From Erythrobacter sp. (GTDB lineage Bacteria > Pseudomonadota > Alphaproteobacteria > Sphingomonadales > Sphingomonadaceae), in the NCBI GenBank assembly GCA_025698865.1, contig JAILWQ010000002.1, positions 80,385 to 144,384 on the forward strand: a stretch of 64,000 nucleotides of DNA, written 5' to 3'. Positions 33,488 through 42,234 of the stretch are shown one piece after another; positions within the stretch are counted from its first letter, which is position 1, and each line of letters starts with the position of its first letter. Below the pieces are notes generated by a model, which had not been told where the DNA came from, made no database searches, and saw only the letters and a list, made by a program, of their open reading frames with translations. The translations under genes were made by a program, and so were the position numbers.

Positions 33488-35812
33488 CTAGAGGTCGGAC
33501 ACCCCGCCGTGCTTGCGCTCGCGGGTACTCTCGACCATCCCTTCATGAATGAAGCCGATCGGCATCGCCTCGGCCGCGCGCTTCTTCAGCTCGCCGCGCA
33601 TCTTCTTGTATTCCTCTTCCATCTTCTGCGTGACGGTCGCGCGGGAATCCTTGAGCGCCTCCTCGAAATCGGCGGCGGTCACGTTCTCGACATCCCCGCC
33701 CGCGCGTTGCAGCGCGTTGAGGCCGGCGCGGCGGACGACGTCCTCCAGATCGGCACCGGTGAAGCGGTCGGTCTGGTCCGCGATCCGACCCAGCGAAACG
33801 TCTTCGGCCAACGGCATCCCCTCGGTATGGATGCCGAGGATCTGCTCGCGCCCGGCCTTGTCGGGCGTGCCGACATAGACCAGCTCGTCGAAGCGACCGG
33901 GCCGCAGCAGCGCGGGATCGACCAGCGTCGGGCGATTGGTCGCCCCGATCACGACCACCGACTGCAATTCCTCGAGCCCGTCCATTTCGGCGAGGATCGT
34001 GTTGACCACCCGCCCCGTCACTTGCGGCTCGCCCTGCCCCGAACCGCGCGCGGGCACGAGGCTGTCGATCTCGTCGATGAAGACGACGCAGGGCGCGACC
34101 GAACGGGCGCGACGGAACATCTTGGCGATCTGCTGCTCGCTCTCGCCGTACCATTTGCTGAGAAGGTCGGAGCTTTTCATCGAGATGAAATTGGCTTCCG
34201 CTTCCTTGGCCACGGCCTTGGCGAGCAGGGTCTTGCCCGTGCCCGGCGGGCCGTAGAGCAGGAAGCCCTTGGCGGCCCGGATGCCGAGACGGCGAAACGC
34301 TTCGGGATTCTTCATCGGCAGCTCGATGCCTTCCTTCAGCTTGCCGATCGCGTCGCCGACCCCGCCGATGTCCTGCCAGGCGACATTGGGCACCTGGACC
34401 ATCACCTCGCGCATGGCCGAGGGCTGCACGCGTTTCAGCGCCGTCAGAAAATCCTCGCGGCTGACATAGAGGTCGTCGAGCACTTCGGCCGGGATCTCGC
34501 GCTCGTCGAGATCGAGGCGCGGCATGATCCGCCGCACCGCGTCGATCGCCGCCTCGCGCGCCAGAGCGGCCAGGTCCGCACCGACGAAGCCGTAGGTCGT
34601 GCGCGCCAGTTCGTCGAGATCGACCTTGTCGCCCAGCGGCATGCCGCGCGTGTGGATGCCGATGATCTCGCGCCGGCCCTTCTCGTCCGGCACGCCGATC
34701 ACGATCTCGCGGTCGAAACGGCCCGGACGGCGCAGCGCCTCGTCGATCGCCTCGGGCCGGTTGGTCGCCGCGATCACCACGACATTGGCGCGCGCTTCCA
34801 GACCGTCCATCAGCGTCAGGAGCTGGGCGACCAGCCGCTTCTCGGCCTCGCCCGGCACCTGGTCGCGCTTGGGCGCGATCGAATCGATCTCGTCGATGAA
34901 GACGATGGCGGGCGCGTTCTTGCTCGCTTCCTCGAACACTTCGCGCAGGCGCTTCTCGCTCTCGCCATAGCCCGAACCCATGATTTCCGGCCCGTTGATG
35001 ATCGAGAAATTGGCATCGCTCTCGTTCGCCACCGCCTGCGCCAGGCGGGTCTTGCCGGTGCCGGGCGGGCCGTGGAGCAGCACGCCCTTGGGTGGATCGA
35101 CGCCGAGGCGCGTGAACAGTTCGGGATAGCGCAGCGGCAGCTCGACCATCTCGCGCAATTGCTGGATCGTCTCGGCCATGCCGCCGACATCGTCGTAATT
35201 GACCGTGGCACGGCCGCCGGGAGTCGATTCCTCGAATTCGGAACGCAGTTCCACCTCGGTGTTCTCGTCGATGTGGACGATGCCCTTGGGGCTGGTGGAA
35301 ACGACGTTCAGGCGGATCTGGGTCAGCGCATAGGCGGGCGCGTTGAACATCCTGCGCACTTCGGGCGGCATGTTCTGCACCGGCTGCTGACCGGTGGTGG
35401 CGACGAGATCGCCCGCGACGATCGGCTTGCGGAAGAAATTGCGCTTCAGCGCCTGCGAGGGACCCTGCAACCGCATCTCGCGGCTGGCGGGTGCGAAAAC
35501 CACACGCGTTGCGGGCCGCGATTCGGCCGCGGCGATCTGGACGTGCTCGCCCGAACCGCATTCGGCATTGTTGCGTTGAAGTCCATCGAGCCGCACCACG
35601 TCGAGCGACTGATCCTCGTCATAGGCGGGCATGGCGATGGCCACGGTCGAACGCTTGCCGATGATCTCGACCACGTCGCCCTCGGTCACGCCGAGCTTCT
35701 GGAAGGCGGAACGCGGCAGGCGGGCGATGCCCTGACCCGATTCGTCCTGGCGCGCCGCGGCGACCTGCAGTCTCACGGTGTTCTTCTCGATCGCAGCGTC
35801 AGCGTCGGCCAT
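33488..35812 (-). CDS. CDC48/VAT-type double AAA ATPase
   Basis: A 774-residue AAA+ unfoldase of the CDC48/p97/VAT family. The N-domain (residues ~10-190: double-psi barrel with RLPRSAFQKLGVTEGDVVEI) is followed by D1 with Walker A GPPGTGKT (248-255), Walker B IVFIDEID and VVVIAATNRPEA, then D2 with GPPGTGKT (521-528), CVVFIDEIDSL and the KWYGESEQ pore region. Such enzymes extract and unfold proteins using ATP. The start at 35812 is where the VAT-like N-domain begins. It converges on the mscS locus and is preceded by an attenuator-like leader. Confidence 0.92.
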   Translation of the reverse strand: MADADAAIEKNTVRLQVAAARQDESGQGIARLPRSAFQKLGVTEGDVVEIIGKRSTVAIAMPAYDEDQSLDVVRLDGLQRNNAECGSGEHVQIAAAESRPATRVVFAPASREMRLQGPSQALKRNFFRKPIVAGDLVATTGQQPVQNMPPEVRRMFNAPAYALTQIRLNVVSTSPKGIVHIDENTEVELRSEFEESTPGGRATVNYDDVGGMAETIQQLREMVELPLRYPELFTRLGVDPPKGVLLHGPPGTGKTRLAQAVANESDANFSIINGPEIMGSGYGESEKRLREVFEEASKNAPAIVFIDEIDSIAPKRDQVPGEAEKRLVAQLLTLMDGLEARANVVVIAATNRPEAIDEALRRPGRFDREIVIGVPDEKGRREIIGIHTRGMPLGDKVDLDELARTTYGFVGADLAALAREAAIDAVRRIMPRLDLDEREIPAEVLDDLYVSREDFLTALKRVQPSAMREVMVQVPNVAWQDIGGVGDAIGKLKEGIELPMKNPEAFRRLGIRAAKGFLLYGPPGTGKTLLAKAVAKEAEANFISMKSSDLLSKWYGESEQQIAKMFRRARSVAPCVVFIDEIDSLVPARGSGQGEPQVTGRVVNTILAEMDGLEELQSVVVIGATNRPTLVDPALLRPGRFDELVYVGTPDKAGREQILGIHTEGMPLAEDVSLGRIADQTDRFTGADLEDVVRRAGLNALQRAGGDVENVTAADFEEALKDSRATVTQKMEEEYKKMRGELKKRAAEAMPIGFIHEGMVESTRERKHGGVSDL

Positions 35813-35927
35813 GCGTGTCTTTCCCGTCCTCGATATCGTCTTCGCGGCGATGAAGGTAGGAAGCGCCGCACTGCCTTGCAAATGGCCGAGCGGCGCGCAG
35901 GGTCCGAACTAATCGACGGCGGACAAG

Positions 35928-35991
35928 AAAAAGGCCCGGCTGGATAAACCGGCCGGGCCTGAAAGTTTGGGAGAGGATGCCTGAAAGGCCC
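35928..35991 (-). promoter_or_regulatory. Attenuator-like leader or small RNA before the CDC48-like gene
   Basis: On the minus strand an intrinsic terminator (GGCCCGGC.../GCCGGGCC then TTTTTC; stem 35959-35933) lies about 115 bases upstream of the ATPase start, with no gene before it on that strand. Upstream, GGGCCT (35991-35986) can pair with AGGCCC (35960-35955), which overlaps the terminator's first arm, so the two folds exclude each other. A possible promoter is TTGCAC (36024-36019) with a weak -10 near 36000. The loop holds a CCTCTCCC run. The 331-base gap 35813-36143 contains no gene I can support. Confidence 0.55.
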
Positions 35992-36143
35992 GTCCTATGT
36001 GCACTTGCAGCATCAATTGTGCAAATGCGAAAAGAACATTCTTTGTTGCAAGAACCGCAACTGGGGTGAGAACTTCGCAATTTCGAAGGGGTGACTTGCA
36101 CGCCCCGCCCTCCTAACACCCGCTCTGCCGTAACGGAGGTCCG

Positions 36144-36851
36144 ATGAAAAAGCTCTATCCCGACGCCGCCGCCGCCCTCGACGGGCTGTTGAAGGACGAC
36201 ATGCTGATCGCCAGCGGAGGCTTCGGCCTGTGCGGCATTCCCGAGCGGCTGCTCGAGGCCATCCGCGATTCGGGCGTGAAAGGGCTGACCTTCGCCAGCA
36301 ACAATGCCGGCATCGACAATGAAGGCATCGGCATGTTGCTGCGCACGCAGCAGGTGAAGAAGATGATCAGCTCCTATGTCGGCGAGAACAAGGAGTTCGA
36401 ACGCCAGTTCCTCTCCGGCGAGCTCGAGGTCGAGTTCTGTCCGCAGGGCACGCTCGCCGAACGGATGCGCGCCGGCGGGGCGGGCATTCCCGGCTTCTAC
36501 ACCAAGACCGGCGTCGGCACGCAGGTGGCCGAGGGCAAGGAGGTGAAGACCTTCAATGGCGAGGATTACATCCTCGAACACGGCATCTTCGCCGACCTCG
36601 CGATCGTGAAGGCCTGGAAGGCGGACGAGACCGGCAATGTCATGTTCCGCAAGACCGCGCGCAATTTCAACCTGCCCGCCGCGACCTGCGGCAAGGTCTG
36701 CATCGCCGAAGTCGAGGAGATCGTGCCGACCGGATCGCTCGATCCCGACTGCATCCACCTGCCCGGCGTCTATATCAACCGCATGTTCGTGGGTGCGCCC
36801 TACGACAAGAAGATCGAGTTCGTGACCACGCGGGAGCGCGCGGCCGCGTGA
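36144..36851 (+). CDS. scoA: 3-oxoacid CoA-transferase subunit A
   Basis: A 235-residue alpha subunit of a succinyl-CoA:3-ketoacid (acetoacetate-type) CoA transferase, used in ketone-body and branched-chain or fatty-acid breakdown. The N-terminal MLIASGGFGLCGIPERLLEA is the CoA-binding loop of this family; FASNNAGIDNEGIGMLL and the GTLAERMRAGGAGIPGFYT segment are equally typical. AACGGAGG stands before the ATG. The subunit B gene is not adjacent: two lipoprotein genes lie between, in the same direction. Confidence 0.94.
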   Translation: MKKLYPDAAAALDGLLKDDMLIASGGFGLCGIPERLLEAIRDSGVKGLTFASNNAGIDNEGIGMLLRTQQVKKMISSYVGENKEFERQFLSGELEVEFCPQGTLAERMRAGGAGIPGFYTKTGVGTQVAEGKEVKTFNGEDYILEHGIFADLAIVKAWKADETGNVMFRKTARNFNLPAATCGKVCIAEVEEIVPTGSLDPDCIHLPGVYINRMFVGAPYDKKIEFVTTRERAAA

Positions 36852-37657
36852 CGCCGGCGCGCGCAGGCCTGTGCGCTGCGCTGCTGGCCGCGGCGAGCTC
36901 GCTCGGCGGCTGCGTCGCCGTGGCGTTGCCGCTGATCGGGGCGGGCGCGGTGGTGCGCTCGCAGCTCGATCCCGCGGACGATGACCGGGAGAGGCCGGCG
37001 CCAGTCCGGTCCGCGCCCGCCTTGGAAGAGGAAGAGGCGCAGGTCCAGCTCACGACACTGACCGAACTGCCGCCACCATCCTCGGGTGGCAGCGACATAG
37101 CGCAGCGCGGCATCGCGGCCTTCTCGGCCTACGCCACGCAGCAGATGCTTCAGGAAGGCGGAACGGAACGGCGCGAAGCGGTGTTGGCCGAACCGGGCAG
37201 TCTCGATCCGGCGCGGCGCGACTGCGGCTCGCGCAAGCCGGCGGTCCTCATCGACCTCGACCCGGGGCGCGGGACATTCGATCCGCTGGACGAGGCCACT
37301 CCGGCACTTTCCCTGCCCGAAACCCTCGCCACGTTGCGCGAGGAGGGGATCGCCGTCGCCTGGCAATCGCGGCTCGCGCGCCATTTCGAAACCGCTGCGC
37401 GCGACAGGCTGCGCACCGCCGGACTCGATCCCGCCGGCAGCGACACGCTGTTGTTCGCGCGGACGATCGACGAGCGCAAGCAGACCCTGCGCGACGAATT
37501 TGCCGAAACGCACTGCATTCTCGCCATATTGGGCGACGAACGTGCCGATTTCGACGAGCTTTATCTCTATCTCAAGGACCCCGACGCCGCGATCGCGCTC
37601 GATGCGCTGATCGGCGATGGCTGGTTCCTTACCGGTCCGATCGACAGCGAGGCTTGA
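36848..37657 (+). CDS. Putative lipoprotein between CoA-transferase subunits
   Basis: A 269-residue predicted lipoprotein. It starts with GTG overlapping the scoA stop (GTGA), so it is translationally coupled. Lipobox SLGGC gives a lipidated cysteine at residue 22. A charged linker (~40-80) leads to a domain containing AVLIDLDPGRGTFDP and later CILAILGDERADFDELYLYL, which loosely recalls a degenerate HAD-type phosphatase fold and would fit its HAD-type neighbour. That resemblance is weak. Function unknown. Confidence 0.65.
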   Translation: MTPARAGLCAALLAAASSLGGCVAVALPLIGAGAVVRSQLDPADDDRERPAPVRSAPALEEEEAQVQLTTLTELPPPSSGGSDIAQRGIAAFSAYATQQMLQEGGTERREAVLAEPGSLDPARRDCGSRKPAVLIDLDPGRGTFDPLDEATPALSLPETLATLREEGIAVAWQSRLARHFETAARDRLRTAGLDPAGSDTLLFARTIDERKQTLRDEFAETHCILAILGDERADFDELYLYLKDPDAAIALDALIGDGWFLTGPIDSEA

Positions 37658-37661
37658 GGCG

Positions 37662-38606
37662 ATGATGGCGAGATTCTCCAACCTCGCGATGGGTGCAGTT
37701 CTCGCAACCGCGCTGTCCGGCTGCACCACCGCCCTCGCTCCGCAGGCGGAAACCGTGCGCCCGGCCGCCGTGGCGCTGTCCGATCCCGCGCCGGACGCGA
37801 TGCGCTGGCTCTACGCCTCGGGAGAGGCTGCGGGCGTCTCGATCCAGACCTGGCGCATGATCGCGGACTACGCCGAGAAAATGGCCGCCGCGACGGCGCC
37901 CTCCACCTCCGTTCCCATGGGGCTGCCGGGCGCGGCGGGGGGCACCGAGACCGCCAGCTGCCGCCGTGCGGACGGGAGCGCCAAGCCGCTCGCCATGGTA
38001 TTCGACGTCGACGAGACGGTGATCCTCAACGAGGGCTTCGAATATCACCTCGCCACCGGACATCCCTACGATCGCGCCGGATGGGAGGCGTGGGAGCGCA
38101 CCGGTGCGGGCAGCGTCTCGCCGGTTCCCGGTGCGGTCACCGGCATCCGCCGCCTGCGCGCCGCGGGCGTCACGCCGATCTTCAACACCAACCGCCAGTA
38201 CAGTCCGGAAGGCGTCGCCAAGGCGATCGCCGCCGCCGGCCTCGGCGAGGTGGTCCATCGCCAGACCCTGTTCCTGCGCGGGGACGACGGCACAAGTTCC
38301 GGCGGCAAGGACGGACGGCGCGCCCTGATCGCCGAGCGGTTCTGCGTGATCGGGCTTGCCGGCGACAATCTCGGCGACTTCGCCGACATCTTCAACGCCG
38401 AGGGGCGGAGCGTCGCCGAACGCCGCGATCTGTCCGCGCGGGGCGATCACGCCCGGCTGTGGGGCAATGGCTGGTTCGCCCTGCCCAACCCCGTTTACGG
38501 CGATTCCATCAAGGGCACGATCAAGGAGGTCTTCCCCGCCGCACGGCGCTGGAGCCCCGCGATCGTCCCGTCCGACGCCCCCGCAATCATGAACGAAGGC
38601 CAATGA
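37662..38606 (+). CDS. HAD-type acid phosphatase lipoprotein (e(P4)/class B-like)
   Basis: A 314-residue predicted lipoprotein phosphatase. Lipobox ALSGC puts the lipid anchor at C21. The HAD nucleophile motif [12 protein letters not shown] carries D115 and D117; further HAD features are [20 protein letters not shown] with TNRQ (motif II) and [17 protein letters not shown] (motif IV). This resembles 5'-nucleotidase/acid phosphatase lipoprotein e(P4), which dephosphorylates nucleotides outside the inner membrane. It begins four bases after the preceding lipoprotein stop and ends one base before scoB. Its presence inside the CoA-transferase operon is unusual. Confidence 0.82.
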   Translation: MMARFSNLAMGAVLATALSGCTTALAPQAETVRPAAVALSDPAPDAMRWLYASGEAAGVSIQTWRMIADYAEKMAAATAPSTSVPMGLPGAAGGTETASCRRADGSAKPLAMVFDVDETVILNEGFEYHLATGHPYDRAGWEAWERTGAGSVSPVPGAVTGIRRLRAAGVTPIFNTNRQYSPEGVAKAIAAAGLGEVVHRQTLFLRGDDGTSSGGKDGRRALIAERFCVIGLAGDNLGDFADIFNAEGRSVAERRDLSARGDHARLWGNGWFALPNPVYGDSIKGTIKEVFPAARRWSPAIVPSDAPAIMNEGQ

Positions 38607-38607
38607 C

Positions 38608-39282
38608 ATGACCGACAGCAACGCCGCCGCAGATGCCCCCGCCGGGTGGGACCGCAACCAGATGGCCGCCCGCGCCGCCAAGGAGCTGGAGGACGGCTAT
38701 TACGTCAATCTCGGCATCGGGATTCCCACGCTGGTCGCGAACCACATTCCCGAGGGGATGCACGTCACGCTCCAGAGCGAGAACGGAATGCTCGGCATTG
38801 GCCCCTTCCCCTATGAGGGCGAGGAGGACGCCGATCTCATCAATGCCGGCAAGCAGACCATCAGCGAGCTTGCCCATTCGGCCTATTTCGACAGCGCGAC
38901 GAGCTTCGGCATGATCCGCGGCGGGCATATCGACCTCACCGTGCTGGGCGCGATGGAAGTGGCGCAGAACGGCGACATCGCGAACTGGATGATCCCGGGC
39001 AAGATGATCAAGGGGATGGGCGGCGCGATGGACCTCGTCGCCGGGGTCAAGAAGATCATCGTGGTGATGGATCACACCGCCAAGGACGGCACGCCGAAAT
39101 TCATCTCCGAATGCACGTTGCCGCTGACCGGCACGAACGTGGTCGACATGATCGTGACCAACCTCGCCGTGTTCCAGCGGCCCGACCACGACAGCCCGTT
39201 CCGCCTGATCGAACTCGCGCCGGGCGTGTCCGAGGAAGACATCGCCGCGCGGACCACCGCTGAATACGAAGTCGCGCTGTAA
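38608..39282 (+). CDS. scoB: 3-oxoacid CoA-transferase subunit B
   Basis: A 224-residue beta subunit, partner of scoA. The catalytic glutamate lies in the [18 protein letters not shown] motif (residues ~54-71), where the enzyme forms a CoA thioester. [21 protein letters not shown] and the C-terminal [16 protein letters not shown] are family-typical. It begins one base after the HAD phosphatase stop, so all four genes form one operon, ending at a hairpin near 39310. Confidence 0.94.
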   Translation: MTDSNAAADAPAGWDRNQMAARAAKELEDGYYVNLGIGIPTLVANHIPEGMHVTLQSENGMLGIGPFPYEGEEDADLINAGKQTISELAHSAYFDSATSFGMIRGGHIDLTVLGAMEVAQNGDIANWMIPGKMIKGMGGAMDLVAGVKKIIVVMDHTAKDGTPKFISECTLPLTGTNVVDMIVTNLAVFQRPDHDSPFRLIELAPGVSEEDIAARTTAEYEVAL

Positions 39283-39294
39283 GGCGACGCCGCT

Positions 39295-39324
39295 CCCCGC
39301 ACCTCGCATCGGCGAGGCGCGGGG
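39295..39324. terminator. Hairpin between convergent scoB and metK
   Basis: Stem CCCCGC.CCTCGC / GCGAGG.GCGGGG with loop ATCG, without a clear U run. Placed between convergent stops; may terminate both or end by Rho. Confidence 0.45.
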
Positions 39325-39333
39325 GTTGCGGGA

Positions 39334-40560
39334 TCAGGCGAGCGCGGCTTTCAGCGCGTCGACCAGATCGGTGCGTTCCCAGGGGAAGTGATCCCCGTCG
39401 ACGTCCCGGCCGAAATGGCCGTAGGCGGCGCTGCTGCGATAGATCGGCTTGTTGAGATCGAGCCGCGTACGGATGCCGCGCGGGGTCAGGCCGCCCAGCT
39501 CCTTCACCGACTTTATCGCCTCTTCCAGCTTCGCATCGTCGACCGTGCCGGTGCCGTGGGTGTCGACATAGAGCGACAGCGGCTCGGAAATCCCGATCGC
39601 ATAGGACAGCTGGATCGTGCAGCGCGTGGCGAGGCCGGCGGCGACCACGTTCTTTGCCAGATAGCGGGTAATGTAGGCGGCCGAGCGATCGACCTTGGTC
39701 GGGTCCTTGCCGCTGAACGCGCCGCCGCCATGGGGCGCTGCGCCGCCATAGGTGTCGACGATGATCTTGCGTCCTGTCAGGCCCGCATCACCGTCCGGCC
39801 CGCCGATCTCGAAGGCGCCGGTGGGATTGATGTGCCAGACGGTGTTCTCGCTCAGCCAGCCATCGGGCAGGATGTCGGCGACCGCCTTCTTCACATAGGC
39901 CTTGAGCTCGGCTTCCTTCTCGCCCTCGTGATAGCCCTTGGCGTGCTGGGTAGAGACCACGACCGCGGTGCATTCGACCGGCTTGCCGTTCTCGTAGCGC
40001 AGAGTGACCTGGCTCTTGCTGTCGGGCTCGAGGAATGGCGCGGTGCCGTTCTTGCGATCCTGCGCCAGCCGGTGGAGGATCTTGTGGCTGTAATCGAGCG
40101 GCGCGGGCATCAGATCGGGCGTCTCGTCACAGGCGAAGCCGAACATGATGCCCTGGTCGCCGGCGCCCTCGTCCTTGTTGCCGCTGGCATCGACGCCCTG
40201 CGCGATCTCGCTCGACTGGCCGTGAAGGTGGTTCTCGAAGGTCAAGGTCTTCCAGTGGAAACCGTCCTGCTCGTAGCCGATGTCCTTGACGACCTTGCGC
40301 ACGGTCTCCTCGATCTCGTCGCGCGCGCCGGGGGCCCAGCCGCCGTTCTCGGCGTATTTTTCGGCATCGAACATCGGCGCGCAGCGGATTTCGCCGGCCA
40401 GAACGACGCGCTGGGTGGTCGTCATCGTCTCGCAGGCGACGCGCGCTTCGGAATCCTTCGACAGCATCAGGTCGACGATCGCGTCCGAGATCTGGTCGGA
40501 GACCTTGTCGGGATGCCCTTCGGACACGCTTTCGGAGGTGAAGAGATAGTCGCTGCGCAT
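39334..40560 (-). CDS. metK: S-adenosylmethionine synthetase
   Basis: A 408-residue enzyme making S-adenosylmethionine from methionine and ATP. Present are [40 protein letters not shown] and the P-loop-like [20 protein letters not shown]. It lies downstream of lnt on the same strand after 43 bp. An imperfect dyad and promoter-like boxes lie directly before it, so it can be regulated apart from lnt, as expected for a methionine-cycle gene. Confidence 0.97.
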   Translation of the reverse strand: MRSDYLFTSESVSEGHPDKVSDQISDAIVDLMLSKDSEARVACETMTTTQRVVLAGEIRCAPMFDAEKYAENGGWAPGARDEIEETVRKVVKDIGYEQDGFHWKTLTFENHLHGQSSEIAQGVDASGNKDEGAGDQGIMFGFACDETPDLMPAPLDYSHKILHRLAQDRKNGTAPFLEPDSKSQVTLRYENGKPVECTAVVVSTQHAKGYHEGEKEAELKAYVKKAVADILPDGWLSENTVWHINPTGAFEIGGPDGDAGLTGRKIIVDTYGGAAPHGGGAFSGKDPTKVDRSAAYITRYLAKNVVAAGLATRCTIQLSYAIGISEPLSLYVDTHGTGTVDDAKLEEAIKSVKELGGLTPRGIRTRLDLNKPIYRSSAAYGHFGRDVDGDHFPWERTDLVDALKAALA

Positions 40561-40572
40561 GGTGGATTTTCC

Positions 40573-40594
40573 GATATAAGGAAGTCTTTATGTC
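40573..40594. promoter_or_regulatory. Operator-like dyad before metK
   Basis: On the minus strand GACATAAAGA-CT-TCCTTATATC is an imperfect inverted repeat (ACATAAAGA against ATATAAGGA). It resembles sites of ArsR-type methionine-cycle regulators known to precede metK-type genes in Sphingomonadales; the identity of the regulator is inferred. Confidence 0.5.
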
Positions 40595-40617
40595 CCCGTG
40601 CGCCTAGCCCTTCGCAA
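40589..40617 (-). promoter_or_regulatory. Possible metK promoter overlapping its operator
   Basis: Minus strand TTGCGA (40617-40612), 17-base spacer, GACATA (40594-40589). The -10 box is the left part of the dyad, so a bound repressor would block it. The -35 box lies within the last codons of lnt. Confidence 0.4.
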
Positions 40618-42202
40618 GGCGTCTGGCAACCAGCCACGCGGCGAGCAGCGCAGCGCCCCAGATCAGCGTCAGCCAGTGGCCGAGCCGCGCGAACCAGGTC
40701 GGCGGGGCGGCGGGCGGCACGACGCCGTCGATCCGCTCGGCGCGGTGCATTCCGATATGCGAGCGGACCACGCCGCGCGCGTCGATCACCGCGCTGATGC
40801 CGGTGGTGGTGGCGCGCAGGACCGGGAGGCCTTCCTCCATCGCCCGCATCCGCGCCTGCGTGAGATGCTGGGGCGGGCCGAATGCGCCGAACCAGCCATC
40901 GTTGGACGGATTGAAGATGTAGTCCGGGCGGTTGGTGCGATCGGCGACCTCGCCCGAGAACACGATCTCGTAGCAGATCTGGACGCCCGCCCTGCCCCAT
41001 TGCCCGAGATCGAGCGTGCGCGGACCGGGACCCGGAATGAAGTCGATCGAACCGGCGACGAGGCGATTGAGGCCCAGCGGCTCCAGCAGGGCGCGCATCG
41101 GCAGGTATTCGCCATAGGGCACGAGATGCGCCTTGGCGTAGCTGAGCCCCAGCGCCCCGTCGGAGTAGATCGCGGAGACCGAATTGTAGGCTCCGGTGGC
41201 GCGGGGATAGCCGCCCTCTTCCTCGATCTCGAGATGGACGACGCCTGTCAGCAGCAGGCTGTCCTCGCCGATCACCCGCCCGATCCGCGACCGGGCCAGC
41301 GCCGGATCGCCGCCCGCCGTCATCCGAGTGTAGTAGCGCTGGGGATAGCCCGGCTCGAGATAGTCAGGCACCGCGCTCTCGGGCCAGAGGACGAGCCGCG
41401 GTTCGCCGTCCGTATCGCGGCGTGGCACGCTGAGGCTGGCGATGGTGAGGAACTGTTCTTCGAATTTCGAGGCGTCGTTGAGATCGTCCTGCCGCAGGTC
41501 GGGCTGGGCGAGGGTGAAGCGCAACGTGCCCTGTTCGGGCGCGCCCGCCGGCCAGTACATCAGCGCGGTCACCAGAGCCGCCAGACCGGCGAGCGGCAGC
41601 CAGCGGCGCGTGGTGACGGCCCAGAGCAACAGCACCGCCAGCACTACGACCAGTCCCGACAGCGCATAGGTCCCGAAAAAGGGCAGCAGCCGCGCCGCGC
41701 CGGGCCGGTCGAACGGGCCGACCAGCATCATCGACAGCGGCCCCCAGGCATAGCCGGTGAAGAGCCAGCTGCGCACCCATTCGGTCGCGATCCAGCACGC
41801 GCCGAGGATCAGGCCGAACGCCGGAAGCCGCGCGCCTGCGCTGTCCGGCCGGGCGAGGCCTCGCGCAAGGGCGGAGGCAACGCCCGGAAACACGGCCAGA
41901 TAGAGCGAGAGCAGCGGCACCGCCGCCCAGCCGAGCACGGCGGGCATTTCCGCCTGATAGGTGAAGGCGGTCGCGATCCAGTTGTTGGTGAAGGTGAAAT
42001 GCGCGACGCCGAACAGCCAGCCGCGCAGGAACGCGCCGCGCCATCCGCTGCTCGCCCGCACGAGCCAGGCGAACCCGGCAAGGCCGACCAGCGCCACCGG
42101 CCAGATTCCGAGCGGCTGGAAACCGCAGGCCGCGAGCAGCCCGCAGGCGAGCGCTGCGAGACGGGGATGCCGTTCCAGCAGGCGCGCGATCGTCTGCACC
42201 AT
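40604..42202 (-). CDS. lnt: Apolipoprotein N-acyltransferase
   Basis: A 532-residue inner-membrane enzyme that adds the third acyl chain to lipoproteins, the last step of lipoprotein maturation. About seven hydrophobic segments occupy the first ~210 residues. The periplasmic nitrilase domain keeps its Glu-Lys-Cys triad: LVLWPESAVPDYL (Glu), AKAHLVPYGEYLPM (Lys) and VQICYEIVF (Cys). FNPSNDGWFG also fits the family. The many lipoproteins in this window are its natural substrates. It shares direction with prfA-prmC upstream and metK downstream. Confidence 0.95.
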   Translation of the reverse strand: MVQTIARLLERHPRLAALACGLLAACGFQPLGIWPVALVGLAGFAWLVRASSGWRGAFLRGWLFGVAHFTFTNNWIATAFTYQAEMPAVLGWAAVPLLSLYLAVFPGVASALARGLARPDSAGARLPAFGLILGACWIATEWVRSWLFTGYAWGPLSMMLVGPFDRPGAARLLPFFGTYALSGLVVVLAVLLLWAVTTRRWLPLAGLAALVTALMYWPAGAPEQGTLRFTLAQPDLRQDDLNDASKFEEQFLTIASLSVPRRDTDGEPRLVLWPESAVPDYLEPGYPQRYYTRMTAGGDPALARSRIGRVIGEDSLLLTGVVHLEIEEEGGYPRATGAYNSVSAIYSDGALGLSYAKAHLVPYGEYLPMRALLEPLGLNRLVAGSIDFIPGPGPRTLDLGQWGRAGVQICYEIVFSGEVADRTNRPDYIFNPSNDGWFGAFGPPQHLTQARMRAMEEGLPVLRATTTGISAVIDARGVVRSHIGMHRAERIDGVVPPAAPPTWFARLGHWLTLIWGAALLAAWLVARRLAKG

Positions 42203-42234
42203 GCGCTCGCCCGACCGGACCCGTCAGCCCAGAA

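Noticed and set aside
33509..35947. 812-codon frame antisense to the CDC48-like gene
   Set aside because: Shadow of the ATPase frame.
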